Shown: positions 1-9,325, counted from the first letter of the stretch. The stretch: 64,000 nucleotides of DNA from JAEDHM01 sp964368645 (GCA_964368645.1 CAYJBY010000017.1:1-64000), one strand, 5' to 3'. Numbers and translations are program-made. The notes: generated by a model not told the origin, from the letters alone.

Positions 1-213
1 ACGCGAACAACAACGCGAACAACAACGCGAACAACAACGCGAACAACAACGCGAACAACAACGNNNNNNNNNNNNNNNNNNNNNNNNNNNNNNNNNNNNN
101 NNNNNNNNNNNNNNNNNNNNNNNNNNNNNNNNNNNNNNNNNNNNNNNNNNNNNNNNNNNNNNNCGAATAACAACGCGAACAACAACGCGAACAACAACGC
201 GAATAACAGCGGT
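1..213. repeat. 12-bp tandem repeat around an assembly gap
   Basis: The unit AACAACAACGCG repeats without error over 1-63 and again from 164 to about 201, with slight decay (AAT for AAC) near both the gap edge and the right end. A 100-N gap (64-163) interrupts it, so copy number is unknown. All three plus frames are open: Ala-Asn-Asn-Asn, Arg-Glu-Gln-Gln and Thr-Arg-Thr-Thr. Confidence 0.9.
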
Positions 214-234
214 ACGCACACCTTGATTGATTAG
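1..234 (+). CDS. Possible C-terminal tail of an Asn/Ala-repeat protein, 5' end outside the window
   Basis: After the gap, the frame reading GCG AAC AAC AAC continues as ANNSGTHTLID and stops at TAG 232-234, 27 bp before the convergent ispDF stop. This could be the end of a rightward gene whose tail is an (Ala-Asn-Asn-Asn)n repeat. AAC is also the favoured Asn codon in the large surface proteins of this window. Against it, the other two plus frames are equally open inside the repeat, no start or unique domain is visible, and frame across the gap cannot be checked. No function can be assigned. Confidence 0.3.
   Translation, partial: TRTTTRTTTRTTTRTTTRTTTXXXXXXXXXXXXXXXXXXXXXXXXXXXXXXXXXXNNNANNNANNNANNSGTHTLID
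64..163. other. Assembly gap (100 N) in a tandem repeat
   Basis: Exactly 100 N with the same 12-bp repeat on both sides. This is a scaffold placeholder of unknown true length. Confidence 0.95.
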
Positions 235-261
235 CGGTCAGTTACGGCTGACGGTACGCGG

Positions 262-1386
262 CTATTCCTCGATTAAGGCGACTATTGCGGAAACCGCTAC
301 CGCCTTGCCTTCTCCCACGACTCCCAGTCTTTCCGCCGTTTTGAAGGTGATTCCCACGTCCTCGGGTTGTATATCCAGAAGTGCAGCAAGGCTTTCCTCC
401 AGCTCCTTGCGGTAGGGCGACAGCTTAGGCTCCTGCGCCGTAACCACTGCGGATACGTTTTGCACAGAGTACCCCTGCGCTTCCATCATAGCTTTGACCT
501 CGTGGAGCAGGAAAACCCCCGAAACGCCCTCGTAGGAGGGATCGGTGTCAGGAAAATGCTCTCCTATATCCCCTAAGCTCAATGCGGACAGTATAGCGTC
601 CATAACCGCGTGAAGAAGAGCGTCTGCGTCGCTGTGACCGTCAAGCCCCTTATAATAAGGGATTCTCACGCCGCCCAATATCAGCTCGCGCCCCTCGACC
701 AAGCGGTGAATATCCTCGCCTATACCCACGCGCACCGCGCCGTAATAGGGTAGGTCACTGCTGTAGGTCAGTTTTTTGTTGCTTGTGTCGCCGACTATCA
801 TTCGCAGTTTGCCGCCCTGCCGTTCGAAAAGAGTGGCGTCGTCCGTATAACTGCCGCCGTCTGCTTTCGCCGCGTCCAAAAGCGTTTTTAGGTTAAAGGC
901 TTGGGGCGTTTGAACCGCATACAGTGATTTTCTGTCAAGAGATGCTTCGGCGGTTCGTATGGTGTCCGTAACCTCAACTATGGGTATCGCGCCGCCTGTC
1001 ACTTCCGCGCCGCGGCAAACTCTGTCTAACAGCCCTGCGGTCAGGAAAGGACGGGCGCAGTCGTGTATCGCTACGATATAATTGCTCAATTCCTTTTCGC
1101 CTATCTGCTCCGCCGCGGCTTTAAGTGCAAGAAACGAGGATTCGGAGCGAGTCGCGCCGCCGATTATCACCGTTACGGGCTTGTCGTATCTCTCCGCTAC
1201 CGTCACTACCGAGGGGTAATCCGAGGGGGAAGTTGCAATGATTATTCGCTCGGTGGCCTCGTCCTGAAGGAAGGGCATAAGGGCGCGTTCCAATACCGAA
1301 AAAGCTCCGCAGGGCAGAAAAGCCTTGCTGACGTTACCCATACGAGTGCCGCCGCCTGCCGCTAAAATAACGCCGATACGCTTCAT
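262..1386 (-). CDS. ispDF: Bifunctional IspD/IspF, MEP isoprenoid pathway
   Basis: This 374-aa fusion covers two steps of the methylerythritol-phosphate pathway. Residues 1 to about 215 are IspD, which joins MEP to CTP: nucleotide-binding loop AAGGGTRMG near the N-terminus, then AIHDCARPF and AVQTPQAF. Residues about 218-374 are IspF, which makes the cyclic diphosphate: GEDIHRL gives the first metal ligands (Asp, His), HSDADALLHA the next His, followed by DIGEHFPDTD and the ending TFKTAERLGVVGEG. Both halves look complete. The intermediate step enzyme IspE is not in the window. The ATG overlaps the rqcP stop in an ATGA arrangement, so translation is probably coupled. Family assignment is firm. 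Confidence 0.95.
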   Translation of the reverse strand: MKRIGVILAAGGGTRMGNVSKAFLPCGAFSVLERALMPFLQDEATERIIIATSPSDYPSVVTVAERYDKPVTVIIGGATRSESSFLALKAAAEQIGEKELSNYIVAIHDCARPFLTAGLLDRVCRGAEVTGGAIPIVEVTDTIRTAEASLDRKSLYAVQTPQAFNLKTLLDAAKADGGSYTDDATLFERQGGKLRMIVGDTSNKKLTYSSDLPYYGAVRVGIGEDIHRLVEGRELILGGVRIPYYKGLDGHSDADALLHAVMDAILSALSLGDIGEHFPDTDPSYEGVSGVFLLHEVKAMMEAQGYSVQNVSAVVTAQEPKLSPYRKELEESLAALLDIQPEDVGITFKTAERLGVVGEGKAVAVSAIVALIEE

Positions 1387-1625
1387 TCCACCACCTCGTA
1401 CATAGCGGAAGCGTCCTCTTTTTTTACCTTGTCTTCCACCGAAAGCACACGGATTTTGACGGTGCGGTTACCGTAGCTTATCTCTACCAAATCCCCTACC
1501 TTGACTTCCTTGGAGGGCTTTACCGCCTTGCCGCCGATGGTAACTCTTTCGCCGTCACAGGCGTCGTTTGCCACGGTGCGCCGTTTGATAAGTCTGCAAA
1601 CCTTAAGATATTTGTCAATTCTCAT
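1383..1625 (-). CDS. rqcP: S4-domain RNA-binding protein RqcP (YabO family)
   Basis: An 80-aa protein that is nearly all S4 domain: MRIDKYLKVCRLIKRRTVA at the start, then GKAVKPSKEVKVGDLVEI, matching Bacillus YabO/RqcP in length and layout. RqcP works with RqcH at the stalled 50S subunit during ribosome quality control, helping alanine-tail addition to nascent chains. In Bacillus the gene lies downstream of pth and mfd, and here it lies on the same strand beyond the same two genes, which supports orthology. The stop overlaps the ispDF start by four bases. Confidence 0.9.
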   Translation of the reverse strand: MRIDKYLKVCRLIKRRTVANDACDGERVTIGGKAVKPSKEVKVGDLVEISYGNRTVKIRVLSVEDKVKKEDASAMYEVVE

Positions 1626-1672
1626 AATTATCTCCGTTAAAGTCCTTTGGGGTTACGTTGTGGGGGGGGGTG

Positions 1673-1850
1673 CCGCATAGATGCGAGATTCTGCACCCAC
1701 CCCACAATAACACTACGTGTTTTTGCGGGGAACCCCGAGCACAATAGATTGTTCCTCAGAATGACAGGGCGTGGGTTACGTTGGGATACCGCATAAATGC
1801 GAGATTCTTCGTCACAATAGATTGTTCCTCAGAATGACAGGGCGTGGGTT
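1673..1850. repeat. Hairpin repeats: family 2 nested in family 1, then a plain family 1 copy
   Basis: At 1680-1770 a family 1 element (GCGAGATTCT ... CTCAGAATGACA) is split by a family 2 hairpin (CCCCACAA ... ACAC-tac-GTGT ... TTGCGGGG). At 1790-1842 a plain family 1 copy follows, with inner stem ACAAT (1814-1818) and ATTGT (1821-1825). Nothing coding is visible between rqcP and the terminator at 1881. Confidence 0.85.
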
Positions 1851-1880
1851 ACGTTGTGGGGGTTGTTGTGGGGCGGTAAA

Positions 1881-1960
1881 TAAAAAGCCCCGTTCACCGT
1901 ACTCCCTTGTGTGTCAAGGGTTAATCCCTCACGCTTGGGTTGCGCCGATGCTCGGGGCTT
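1881..1960 (-). terminator. Rho-independent terminator of the 1982-4945 lipoprotein gene
   Basis: Read leftward, AAGCCCCG (from 1960) pairs with CGGGGCTT (to 1885) and is followed by a T run. The long loop contains a second perfect hairpin, CCCTTG/CAAGGG (1904-1909 and 1915-1920). It starts 22 bp after the lipoprotein stop. Confidence 0.75.
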
Positions 1961-1981
1961 ATGCTTTATGCTGTCAACGGA

Positions 1982-4945
1982 TTATTTCGCGCCGTTAATC
2001 TGCTCGTCGATTTCCTTAATGCTGTCCTTGTATGCCTTGTTAAAGTATTTCACCGCGCCCTCGTCGTCCAAGTAGCGGTCGTAGAAATCCTTCTGGAAAG
2101 CGTTGTAAAAATCAGACTGCTTGTTGCTTAACACAGAGGTGAATATAGAATATTCCAGAGTGCCGTTGGCAACGTAGTAGTAATGCGCTCCGTCCTCACC
2201 GAACACGGTACGAGTGCCGCTAAGCGTGTAGTTCTGTGCCGCCTCGTCGCTGATGAATACCTTGTAGTTCTCGCTTGCGTAGTAGTACAGCGTTTCCTCG
2301 TCCTTGACCTCGGTCATAACGGTTTTCTCGCCATTGAGCAGGTATCTGTCGTACTCGTCCTTGGTGATATAGGTCTTGGTGTTGTCGTTGTAAGCGTTCA
2401 CGTCGGTAACGTAATTGACGGGAAGCACCACAAGACCGTTGTTGACTAAGAACCAACCGCCGTTAGCCTGAGGAACGTAAACGTCGTTAGCAACGTCGTA
2501 AGCGTAGCCGCCGTACGCATAGCTACAGAACTCGCCCTTGGCGAACTTCGCCGCGCCCTCGGTATAACCTGCGTCGATTGCGGTATAAGAGGTGCCGTTG
2601 CGGTAATAGCCGCCGTCCTCGCTGGCGTAGTAGCCCTCAATCGTGGCGACGTTGCCTGCGTAACCCGTAACCATAACGAAACGGATACCCTCGGTGGTAA
2701 CGCACCAACCGTAGCTGCCTAAGCCTTTAGCCGCCAATTCACGAACGAGAGCAACCAAACGAACGTCGTCGGTGGTGTTAGCCGTGTAGCCCTCGGGAAG
2801 TCCCAAAGCGCCCATTGTATCGGTTTTCAGCACGTCGGACATACCGCTCTTGGTCAAAGCGTCCGCTCTGTAAATCCACTTGTCAAACTCGTCGATTAAA
2901 GCCTGTGTATAAGCCGCGTCGGTGGCGTAATCCGTTCTTACAACGGTTGCCAAAGACTGGGCGATTTTGCCGCCTAAGCCGTCCTTATCGGTGCCGACTA
3001 AATCCAATACGTTGATAGCCTCGGTCTGGAGCTCACCCGTCTCGGTGACGTACTCGTTAGAGGGGCAGTCCTTGCAGGCGCAGTCGGTGAGAGGGCAAAC
3101 GGGATATTTGCCTGCCGCGATATCTTCCTCGCTGAGGTTGGGATATGCCACGTACTCGGGATCTCCTATCTTGTAACGGTAGTTCTCGCAGAGAGGACAG
3201 CTGCAAAGCAGCTTGCCGTCAGCGTCCTTCTGAACGGTCACGTCGCCGCCGCAAACCTCGTTTTCAACCAAAGCGTCGCACTTGTCGTCGCCGTCGTTGT
3301 CGGAGTTGAGCGCGTTGCACTTCTCGCACTTAACGTCGCCCGTGCAGGCTTCGCTTGCAACGAAATCGGGATTGCTGAGCCAAACGGTAATCTGCTTGGC
3401 AAGGTTCTCTCTGTAAGCCTGAAGAGAATCGTCGGTGGTAACCTTTTCGCCGGAGAGGGCGGTGATTGCCGCATTCTGCGTGACGTTAAAGGGGAAGAGT
3501 ATCTGTTTCGTAAAGAACGCGCCGGTGTCGGTACCGAGCTTATAAGCAATGGAAATGCTTGCATAGGAAGTCTTGACCGCGGTGTTGTAGGAGCTCTCGG
3601 TGGAGTAGGTGGTCAAATCCCCCGTTACCTTATAAGCGAACTGGGAATTGATGTCGTCCTCGGTCACCGTGGTACGGGTAGCTAAGTCCTGACAAACGGC
3701 GGTGAGCTTGGTTTCCAACTGCTGTAAGTAGTAATAGTTGTAGTTGACGAAGTTGTCGGAAAGGTTCTTCTGAAGTCTTGCCATAGCCTCTTTGGCTATC
3801 TTGTAGTCCTCAAGAGTCTCGTAGTTCTCGCGTACAACGTCGAAAGAGAACTTTTCAAGAAGCTTAGCCTTGCCGTTAGCGTCGTACTGAAGTACGTCGT
3901 CGATGGTTTCGGTGTCTTCGGTGGTGGTGGTGGAGGAAGCGGTAAGCTCCTCTGCCTGAGTGCGGTGAGTACGCGCCTCGATTACGTTAATGTCGAATTT
4001 CGCAATTTTCTTGCCGTAGCTTAACTCAATGGTGAGCTTCGCAGGGGCAGCCTGCGTGGTAATATCGGGAAGGGTACTGCCGACGGTGGCGTAGTTGTCA
4101 ATCTCGGTCTTGTAGATAAGTCTTACGCCGTCGGTTACGGTAGATCTGGAAACCTCTGTGTAGATGGTGTTGTCCGCAAGGAACTTGTCAGCCGCCGCGG
4201 TATCCGCAAAGGTGTTGGCGTAGTTGACCGTCATAATCATACCCTTAACGCTCAAAGCCTCGCCAAGCTCGTAGGTGAGCTTACGGGGAAGAGTGGTAAT
4301 CTCAACAGAGGTGATATAATCGGTAGAGGGAACCACAACGGTGGGCTCCTCTTCTTCCTCGGTTGCGGCACGCTCCTCGGTAACGGTGGTAACGTACTCT
4401 TCAAACTGGGATTTGATACTGGAATTAACCGCAAAGATTGCCTCGTTACGCTCGTCGATGGTCAACAGGCTGTCCAGCTCTGCGATTCTGTCGGAAACGT
4501 AAGCGTTGTACTGAGTCATATCGGAGAAGTCATAGGTCTTGCCCACTGTGGACGCGCTGTTGGTACGTCCGTTCTGCTTGCCCAAATATTCGATACAATA
4601 CAGCTTGAAAAGCGCGTTCTTGGCTAAGCTCTCGTTGGCGTCGTCAAAGGTGCTTTCGATATCGCTTAAAGCGGAAGAGAAGGTTTCCGCGCTGATAATC
4701 TGGTTGTAATAGTAACTGTAAATCGTGTTGTAGTAGTTGTAGAAAGAAGTCAAAAGGTTCATCTTATCTACCAAACCCTGACGGCTGCCGTAACTGACGA
4801 TTGCCGTAGCCTGCTTGGCACTACGTTCTTCGTTGGGACGGATAAGGCTGTGACTGTCGCTGCAACCGGCGAAAACAAGCACTACCGCCATAACGAGCAC
4901 TACCGATAAAGCTATTAACTTAAAAGCTACTAACTTTTTTCTCAT
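1982..4945 (-). CDS. Large secreted lipoprotein in the PrsA/SurA position, unknown function
   Basis: 987 aa. The N-terminus has a hydrophobic signal ending in lipobox VFAGC, so it should be lipid-anchored outside the membrane. Residues about 40-130 are helical and Tyr/Phe-rich, and the C-terminus (SNKQSDFYNAFQKDFYDRY) is helical too. In between are a bacterial Ig-like stretch (EITTLPRKLTYELGEALSV), a Cys-rich insert with several CxxC pairs (CTGDVKCEKC, CSCPLCENY, CPLTDCACKDC), and Tyr-rich segments such as SEDGGYYRNGTSY that resemble cassettes in the giant proteins at 27.9-46.7 kb. In many Clostridia a PrsA/SurA foldase follows mfd. The helical ends and position suggest this is a much enlarged relative, but no rotamase domain is recognised. 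It has its own promoter and terminator. Confidence 0.75.
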   Translation of the reverse strand: MRKKLVAFKLIALSVVLVMAVVLVFAGCSDSHSLIRPNEERSAKQATAIVSYGSRQGLVDKMNLLTSFYNYYNTIYSYYYNQIISAETFSSALSDIESTFDDANESLAKNALFKLYCIEYLGKQNGRTNSASTVGKTYDFSDMTQYNAYVSDRIAELDSLLTIDERNEAIFAVNSSIKSQFEEYVTTVTEERAATEEEEEPTVVVPSTDYITSVEITTLPRKLTYELGEALSVKGMIMTVNYANTFADTAAADKFLADNTIYTEVSRSTVTDGVRLIYKTEIDNYATVGSTLPDITTQAAPAKLTIELSYGKKIAKFDINVIEARTHRTQAEELTASSTTTTEDTETIDDVLQYDANGKAKLLEKFSFDVVRENYETLEDYKIAKEAMARLQKNLSDNFVNYNYYYLQQLETKLTAVCQDLATRTTVTEDDINSQFAYKVTGDLTTYSTESSYNTAVKTSYASISIAYKLGTDTGAFFTKQILFPFNVTQNAAITALSGEKVTTDDSLQAYRENLAKQITVWLSNPDFVASEACTGDVKCEKCNALNSDNDGDDKCDALVENEVCGGDVTVQKDADGKLLCSCPLCENYRYKIGDPEYVAYPNLSEEDIAAGKYPVCPLTDCACKDCPSNEYVTETGELQTEAINVLDLVGTDKDGLGGKIAQSLATVVRTDYATDAAYTQALIDEFDKWIYRADALTKSGMSDVLKTDTMGALGLPEGYTANTTDDVRLVALVRELAAKGLGSYGWCVTTEGIRFVMVTGYAGNVATIEGYYASEDGGYYRNGTSYTAIDAGYTEGAAKFAKGEFCSYAYGGYAYDVANDVYVPQANGGWFLVNNGLVVLPVNYVTDVNAYNDNTKTYITKDEYDRYLLNGEKTVMTEVKDEETLYYYASENYKVFISDEAAQNYTLSGTRTVFGEDGAHYYYVANGTLEYSIFTSVLSNKQSDFYNAFQKDFYDRYLDDEGAVKYFNKAYKDSIKEIDEQINGAK

Positions 4946-4981
4946 AAAAATCTCCTTTAATCGCGAAATTACGCATTTCCT

Positions 4982-5010
4982 ATTATAAGCAATAAATATA
5001 AATAATGCAA
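4982..5010 (-). promoter_or_regulatory. SigA-type promoter of the large lipoprotein gene
   Basis: Reading leftward: -35 TTGCAT (5005-5010), 17-bp spacer, -10 TATAAT (4982-4987). AAGGAG precedes the ATG at 4945. The gene can therefore be expressed independently of mfd, which ends at 5027. Confidence 0.75.
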
Positions 5011-5026
5011 ATGTTTTTTATATATA

Positions 5027-8000
5027 TTAGATTATTATTCCGTTAGCGTTGGATAAAAACTTGATTAAAAACGCCGTCTTGCCGCCGATACCGCCGCCAA
5101 CGCCCCCGAAGGCGCAGGTCACGGCGTCGGGGTGCTTGACCACCGAATGCGCCGCCGCGCTCCTCTCCGCCGCGGCAACAGCCGCGCTTTTGAGGTAGTC
5201 CGCGTTCTTCCAAACCACCCGACAGCCGCTTTCGTCGGCAACGATTTTCACCGCGCCTATCTTACTGCCAAGCACCCTCAAAAGGGATACGTCCGCAAGG
5301 TTTTTGACCGCCTTGGGTACTGTGCCGTAAAGCTCCTCGATGTCCGAAAGCAGTTGCTCCTTGTCGTCGTTGCCCGAGATTTCCGCAATGCGCTTGTACA
5401 GCTTCAGCCGCTCTCTCTCCGACCTGACGTAATCCTCCGAAATATACGCGTCCGTCCTTACGCAGACTTCCGCCTCGGTATAATCGGATACCGCCTCGCC
5501 CTTGAGTACCGCCACCGTTTCCTTAAGCAGTTTGCAGTACATATCGTAGCCGATTTTTTCCACGTTTCCGTGCTGCTCGCGCCCCAAAACGTTGCCTGCT
5601 CCTCTGATTTCCAAATCCATCATAGCCAGTCGGTAGCCGCTGCCCAACTCCGTGTTGTCGGTGAGAGCCTCCAGACGTTTACGCGCCAAAGTGTCTAAAA
5701 TCTTGTTTTCGGGATAGGTAAAGTACGCCGAGGCAAGCCGCGAGCTTCTGCCCACTCTGCCCTTAAGCTGATACATTTGCGAAAGCCCCAGTCTGTCCGC
5801 GTCCAAGACTACCAGCGTGTTGGCGTCGGGTATGTCTATGCCGTTTTCGATAATGGTGGTGGAAACCAGTATGTTCGCGTCCTTGTTGTAAAAGCTGTAA
5901 ATGTTCTTTTCCAAAACGGAAGCGTCCATTTTGCCGTGTCCCGTGACGATTTTCGCCGTGGGGAAAAGCTCCTGCACGTGAGAGGCGAAACCGCCCAGAC
6001 GTTCCACGTTGTTGCAAAGCACGAAGGCTTGTCCGCCTCGCGTCAGCTCCGCCGAAACCGCTTCCTTAAGCAGTGCGTCCGTGTATTCCGCAACTATGGT
6101 TTGAACCGCCTGCCTGCCCTTGGGGGGAGTGTCCAGAACGGATATATCCCTTATCCCCGATAACGCCATATCCAGCGTTCGGGGTATGGGAGTCGCGGAC
6201 ATAGAAAGCACGTTGACGTTAGTGCGCATCAGCTTTAATTTTTCCTTTTGCTCCACGCCGAAACGCTGTTCCTCGTCCTGTACCAAAAGCCCTAAATCGC
6301 AGAACGCCACGTCCTTGGACAGCAGTCGGTGTGTGCCGATTACCAGCCCCACCGTGCCTGCCGCTACTCCTGCCAAAATGGATTGGGTTTCTTCCTTGGT
6401 GCGGAAACGGGTAAGACACGCCACCCTTATGCCGAAGGGCGCAAGTCGGGAGCTTGCCGTCATAAAATGCTGTTCCGCCAGTATGGTGGTGGGAGCTAAC
6501 AGGGCGCATTGCCTGCCCTCGGCGAGGGTTTTGAAAATCGCCCTCAGCGCGACCTCGGTTTTGCCGAAGCCCACGTCGCCGCACAGCAGTCTGTCCATTA
6601 CCCTGCCCGATTCCATATCCTTCTTGATTTCCGCAATGGCGGAAAGCTGGTCGGGGGTTTCCTCAAACTCGAAAGCGTCCTCGAACTCCGTTTGCAGAGG
6701 AGAGTCGGCAGGGTAACGGAACCCCTTGCTTTCCTCGCGCTTGGCGTAAAGCTCCAACAGGTCGATAGCCAGTTTTTTGATGGACTTTTTCGCCTTTTCC
6801 TTTTCCTTGACAAAGTCGCCCTTGTCGGGATTGGATAGGGGCGGATTGGTTTCCCTGCCCGAATACAGCGAAAGCATATCCATTTGATGGACGGGTACGA
6901 AAATCTTTTTTTCGCCTGCGTACTGAAGCACCAGATAGTCGTGTTCCCCTACGTAGCTTTTCACGTGCTCCACGCCCAGACAGCGGCCTATGCCGTACTC
7001 CTCGTGAACCACGTAATCCCCCACTCTGGGGGCGATTGAACGGCGTTCGCGCACCTCGTCGCCGCGCCTGCCGATTTTCAAATTCATATCCGCCGTGCCC
7101 ACCGCCATAACGCGGTAGGTGCGGTCTATAAAGCCCCTTTGCAACTTGTCGGTGCGGTACTGCGCCTTGTCGCCGAAAAAGGTTTTCAGCGAGGCAACGC
7201 CCTCCTCACTGCCGCCGAACATACAAATCGTGTAGCCCCTTGAGAGGTAGTCCTCCACGTCCTTGGACAGCAATCCCAAATTGGCGAAATATGAGGGTAT
7301 CGCACGGGAATCCCTGACGAAAAAGCCGTTCGCCTCGTCTGCGTAGCCTGCCTGATAGTTGGAGAATTCCAAATTGGGGTGACAGGCAAAGCCTGCGTCC
7401 ACCGTATCACGGGGTACCAAGGCGTCAAGGTGCTTTTTCAGAGCCTCGCCCTCGGGTATTAAACGCCTGACCTTTTCCGCAACGGAATAGTAATAGTTAC
7501 GCAGCTTGTCCAGTGCGTTTTTGCGCTCGTCTATGACGATTACGTCGGTAGGCTCTAAATAATCGAAAATGGTGGATAAATAGGGCAAAACGAAAGGTCG
7601 GAGCCAGTTAAGGGCACTGTCTGCGCCCAGTCCAAGCCTTAATTCTATATCGCTTAAAATCTCCTCGGTGCGGATTTGCGCCTTGGCGTTTTGCGCACCC
7701 AAGCCGCGGCGTATGGCGGCGATAAGCCCCTCGGTTGCCTCAGGGGGCAGGATAATGTCCGCCGCAGGGGGGATAACCGCCTTGTCCGCTTTTCGGACGG
7801 TGGTCATAGTTTCCGGCTGATAGTACTTGATACTTTCCACGATGTCGAACTCGGTCATTATTCTGACGGGCAAAGGTGAATCTATGGGAAATACCTCGAT
7901 AATATCTCCGTTGACGGCAAAACTGCCCTTTTGCTCCGCTCTTTCCTCTCTGCGGTAGCCGCAACGGAAAAGCTCCGCCACAAAGGAAGACAACTCTCTT

Positions 8001-8413
8001 TCCTCACCGACTTTTACCGTCAGTATCCGCGATAAAAACTCCTCGCGCCGCGGCAGATAGCCGCTTAAAACCTCGGGGCTTACCACCAACGCGTCCAAAT
8101 CCCCCGTCAGCCACTTGACTAATGCGTCAACTCGCGCCGCGGTTAGGGCTTGAGCGGTGCTTTGGCGGTGCATTATGGGATCGTATTCCGCAGGAAGAGT
8201 AAGGGCGCGGACTCCGTATTGAGTTAAAAGCTCGGTTACGAGAACGGCGTTTTCCTCGCCTGCCACGTACAGGAACCGCCTGCCGCTTACCGCAAGTAGG
8301 TGCAGTTTTTGGGATAAAGTAAAGGAGAAGGCAGAGGTAATCTGCCGCTTGTTAAGGCTGTCGAATATCGGACGGTAGGAAGCCGTCAGCTTGTCCAGAT
8401 TGATAATGTCCAT
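5027..8413 (-). CDS. mfd: Transcription-repair coupling factor Mfd
   Basis: About 1,128 aa from the ATG at 8413. Mfd pushes stalled RNA polymerase off DNA lesions and recruits UvrA. Visible parts in order: UvrB-like N-terminal region (about 1-330), RNA-polymerase-interacting CarD/RID-like domain (VGDYVVHEEYGIGRCLGVE), RecG-like translocase with Walker A GDVGFGKTE, DEEQ box (DEEQRFGVEQKEK), motif III SMSATPIPRTL and motif VI QLKGRVGRS, then a C-terminal autoinhibitory domain. Length is normal for the family. A longer frame opens at a TTG (8446), but ATG 8413 has AAGGA eight bases upstream and the TTG has nothing, so 8413 was chosen. pth lies upstream on the same strand, as in other Firmicutes. 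Confidence 0.96.
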   Translation of the reverse strand: MDIINLDKLTASYRPIFDSLNKRQITSAFSFTLSQKLHLLAVSGRRFLYVAGEENAVLVTELLTQYGVRALTLPAEYDPIMHRQSTAQALTAARVDALVKWLTGDLDALVVSPEVLSGYLPRREEFLSRILTVKVGEERELSSFVAELFRCGYRREERAEQKGSFAVNGDIIEVFPIDSPLPVRIMTEFDIVESIKYYQPETMTTVRKADKAVIPPAADIILPPEATEGLIAAIRRGLGAQNAKAQIRTEEILSDIELRLGLGADSALNWLRPFVLPYLSTIFDYLEPTDVIVIDERKNALDKLRNYYYSVAEKVRRLIPEGEALKKHLDALVPRDTVDAGFACHPNLEFSNYQAGYADEANGFFVRDSRAIPSYFANLGLLSKDVEDYLSRGYTICMFGGSEEGVASLKTFFGDKAQYRTDKLQRGFIDRTYRVMAVGTADMNLKIGRRGDEVRERRSIAPRVGDYVVHEEYGIGRCLGVEHVKSYVGEHDYLVLQYAGEKKIFVPVHQMDMLSLYSGRETNPPLSNPDKGDFVKEKEKAKKSIKKLAIDLLELYAKREESKGFRYPADSPLQTEFEDAFEFEETPDQLSAIAEIKKDMESGRVMDRLLCGDVGFGKTEVALRAIFKTLAEGRQCALLAPTTILAEQHFMTASSRLAPFGIRVACLTRFRTKEETQSILAGVAAGTVGLVIGTHRLLSKDVAFCDLGLLVQDEEQRFGVEQKEKLKLMRTNVNVLSMSATPIPRTLDMALSGIRDISVLDTPPKGRQAVQTIVAEYTDALLKEAVSAELTRGGQAFVLCNNVERLGGFASHVQELFPTAKIVTGHGKMDASVLEKNIYSFYNKDANILVSTTIIENGIDIPDANTLVVLDADRLGLSQMYQLKGRVGRSSRLASAYFTYPENKILDTLARKRLEALTDNTELGSGYRLAMMDLEIRGAGNVLGREQHGNVEKIGYDMYCKLLKETVAVLKGEAVSDYTEAEVCVRTDAYISEDYVRSERERLKLYKRIAEISGNDDKEQLLSDIEELYGTVPKAVKNLADVSLLRVLGSKIGAVKIVADESGCRVVWKNADYLKSAAVAAAERSAAAHSVVKHPDAVTCAFGGVGGGIGGKTAFLIKFLSNANGIII

Positions 8414-8443
8414 TGTGTCGTCCTTGAAAGGGTTTAGGCGTGT

Positions 8444-8752
8444 CAAAGCCGAAAACGCCCGTGTTATCCGTATGTTTTCGCAGTGTCGTCTTCGATTATG
8501 CGATAGCTGTTAAACGGCTGAGTAATGGTTGCGCGTTACATCTAAGGTGTAGGGTGGTGCCATTGACGGTTAAAGGCTTGCTAAGGATTGCGCTAAACTC
8601 CTAAACGGTGGTGTAAGGGTTGCGCTTGACGGCTAAAGGTAAGAGCCTTTGCCGTGGGTTTTTGCGGTACGGATAGAGCCTTATTCGACGGTTAAGGGTA
8701 CCAAAGCCGAAAACGCCCGTATTATCCGTATGTTTTTACAGTGCCGTCTGCG
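8444..8752. repeat. 51-bp direct repeat pair and degenerate short repeats in the mfd-pth gap
   Basis: Copies at 8444-8494 and 8702-8752 share CAAAGCCGAAAACGCCCGT and the rest of the 51 bp with few changes, offset 258 bp. The first copy runs into the unused 5' extension of mfd. Between them, short phrases such as GGTTGCGC and GACGGTTAAAGG recur loosely. No gene or terminator is seen in the 348-bp gap. Confidence 0.8.
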
Positions 8753-8761
8753 GTTTGAGTT

Positions 8762-9325
8762 TCAGCCGTTGAAGCGTTGAGAAAGCCCGATAATACTGCG
8801 GTTTTCGATATAATCCTTTAGTGCCTCTGCCGCCTTTTCTGCCGCCGCGTCCAGTATTTCTTTTGCCTCTCCTCTCGCTTTGCTCAATACGTAGTCTGCC
8901 AGTCCGATTGCGCCTTGGGGCTTGCCGATACCCACGCGGATTCTGGGTATATCGGTGGAGTTAAGCTCGCTGACTATGTTCCGCATACCGTTGTGAGTGC
9001 CCGGAGAGCCTGACGCGCGTATCCGTAGAGTGCCTGTCGGTAAATCGATATCGTCGTAAACCACGATTATATCGGTGGGCTTTACGCCGAATTTGCCTGC
9101 CAATTCCCTGACGCTTTCCCCCGACAGATTCATATAGGTTTGGGGCTTGGCTATGACGATTTTTTCTCCGCGGTAAAAGTATTCCGCAGACTTTGCGCGG
9201 CAGTAGCGGTGCTTAAAATCCACCCCTAACAGTCCTGCCAGCTTGTCCACCGCCATAAAGCCTGTGTTGTGGAACGTGTCGCGGTAGGATAAACCGTAAT
9301 TGCCTAATCCAACGATTACTAACAT
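8762..9325 (-). CDS. pth: Peptidyl-tRNA hydrolase
   Basis: 187 aa, the normal length for bacterial Pth, which frees tRNA from peptidyl-tRNA dropped by ribosomes. The catalytic His is H19 in FHNTGF. The substrate-binding Asn is in KPQTYMNLSGESV, the conserved Asp in VVYDDIDLPTG, and the second conserved Asn in GTHNGMRNI. The usual GLGNPG at the start reads GLGNYG here, a Pro to Tyr change. It lies upstream of mfd and downstream of the glmU-like gene on the same strand, the usual Firmicutes order minus prs. Confidence 0.95.
   Translation of the reverse strand: MLVIVGLGNYGLSYRDTFHNTGFMAVDKLAGLLGVDFKHRYCRAKSAEYFYRGEKIVIAKPQTYMNLSGESVRELAGKFGVKPTDIIVVYDDIDLPTGTLRIRASGSPGTHNGMRNIVSELNSTDIPRIRVGIGKPQGAIGLADYVLSKARGEAKEILDAAAEKAAEALKDYIENRSIIGLSQRFNG

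Noticed and set aside
5132..8000. Open plus-strand frames of up to 198 codons inside mfd
   Set aside because: They lie antisense to a clear Mfd frame, show no domain and have no ribosome site; they are shadows of its codon bias.
8414..8446. TTG start extending Mfd by 11 residues
   Set aside because: No ribosome site, and the extension lies in a repeat; ATG 8413 has AAGGA at good spacing.
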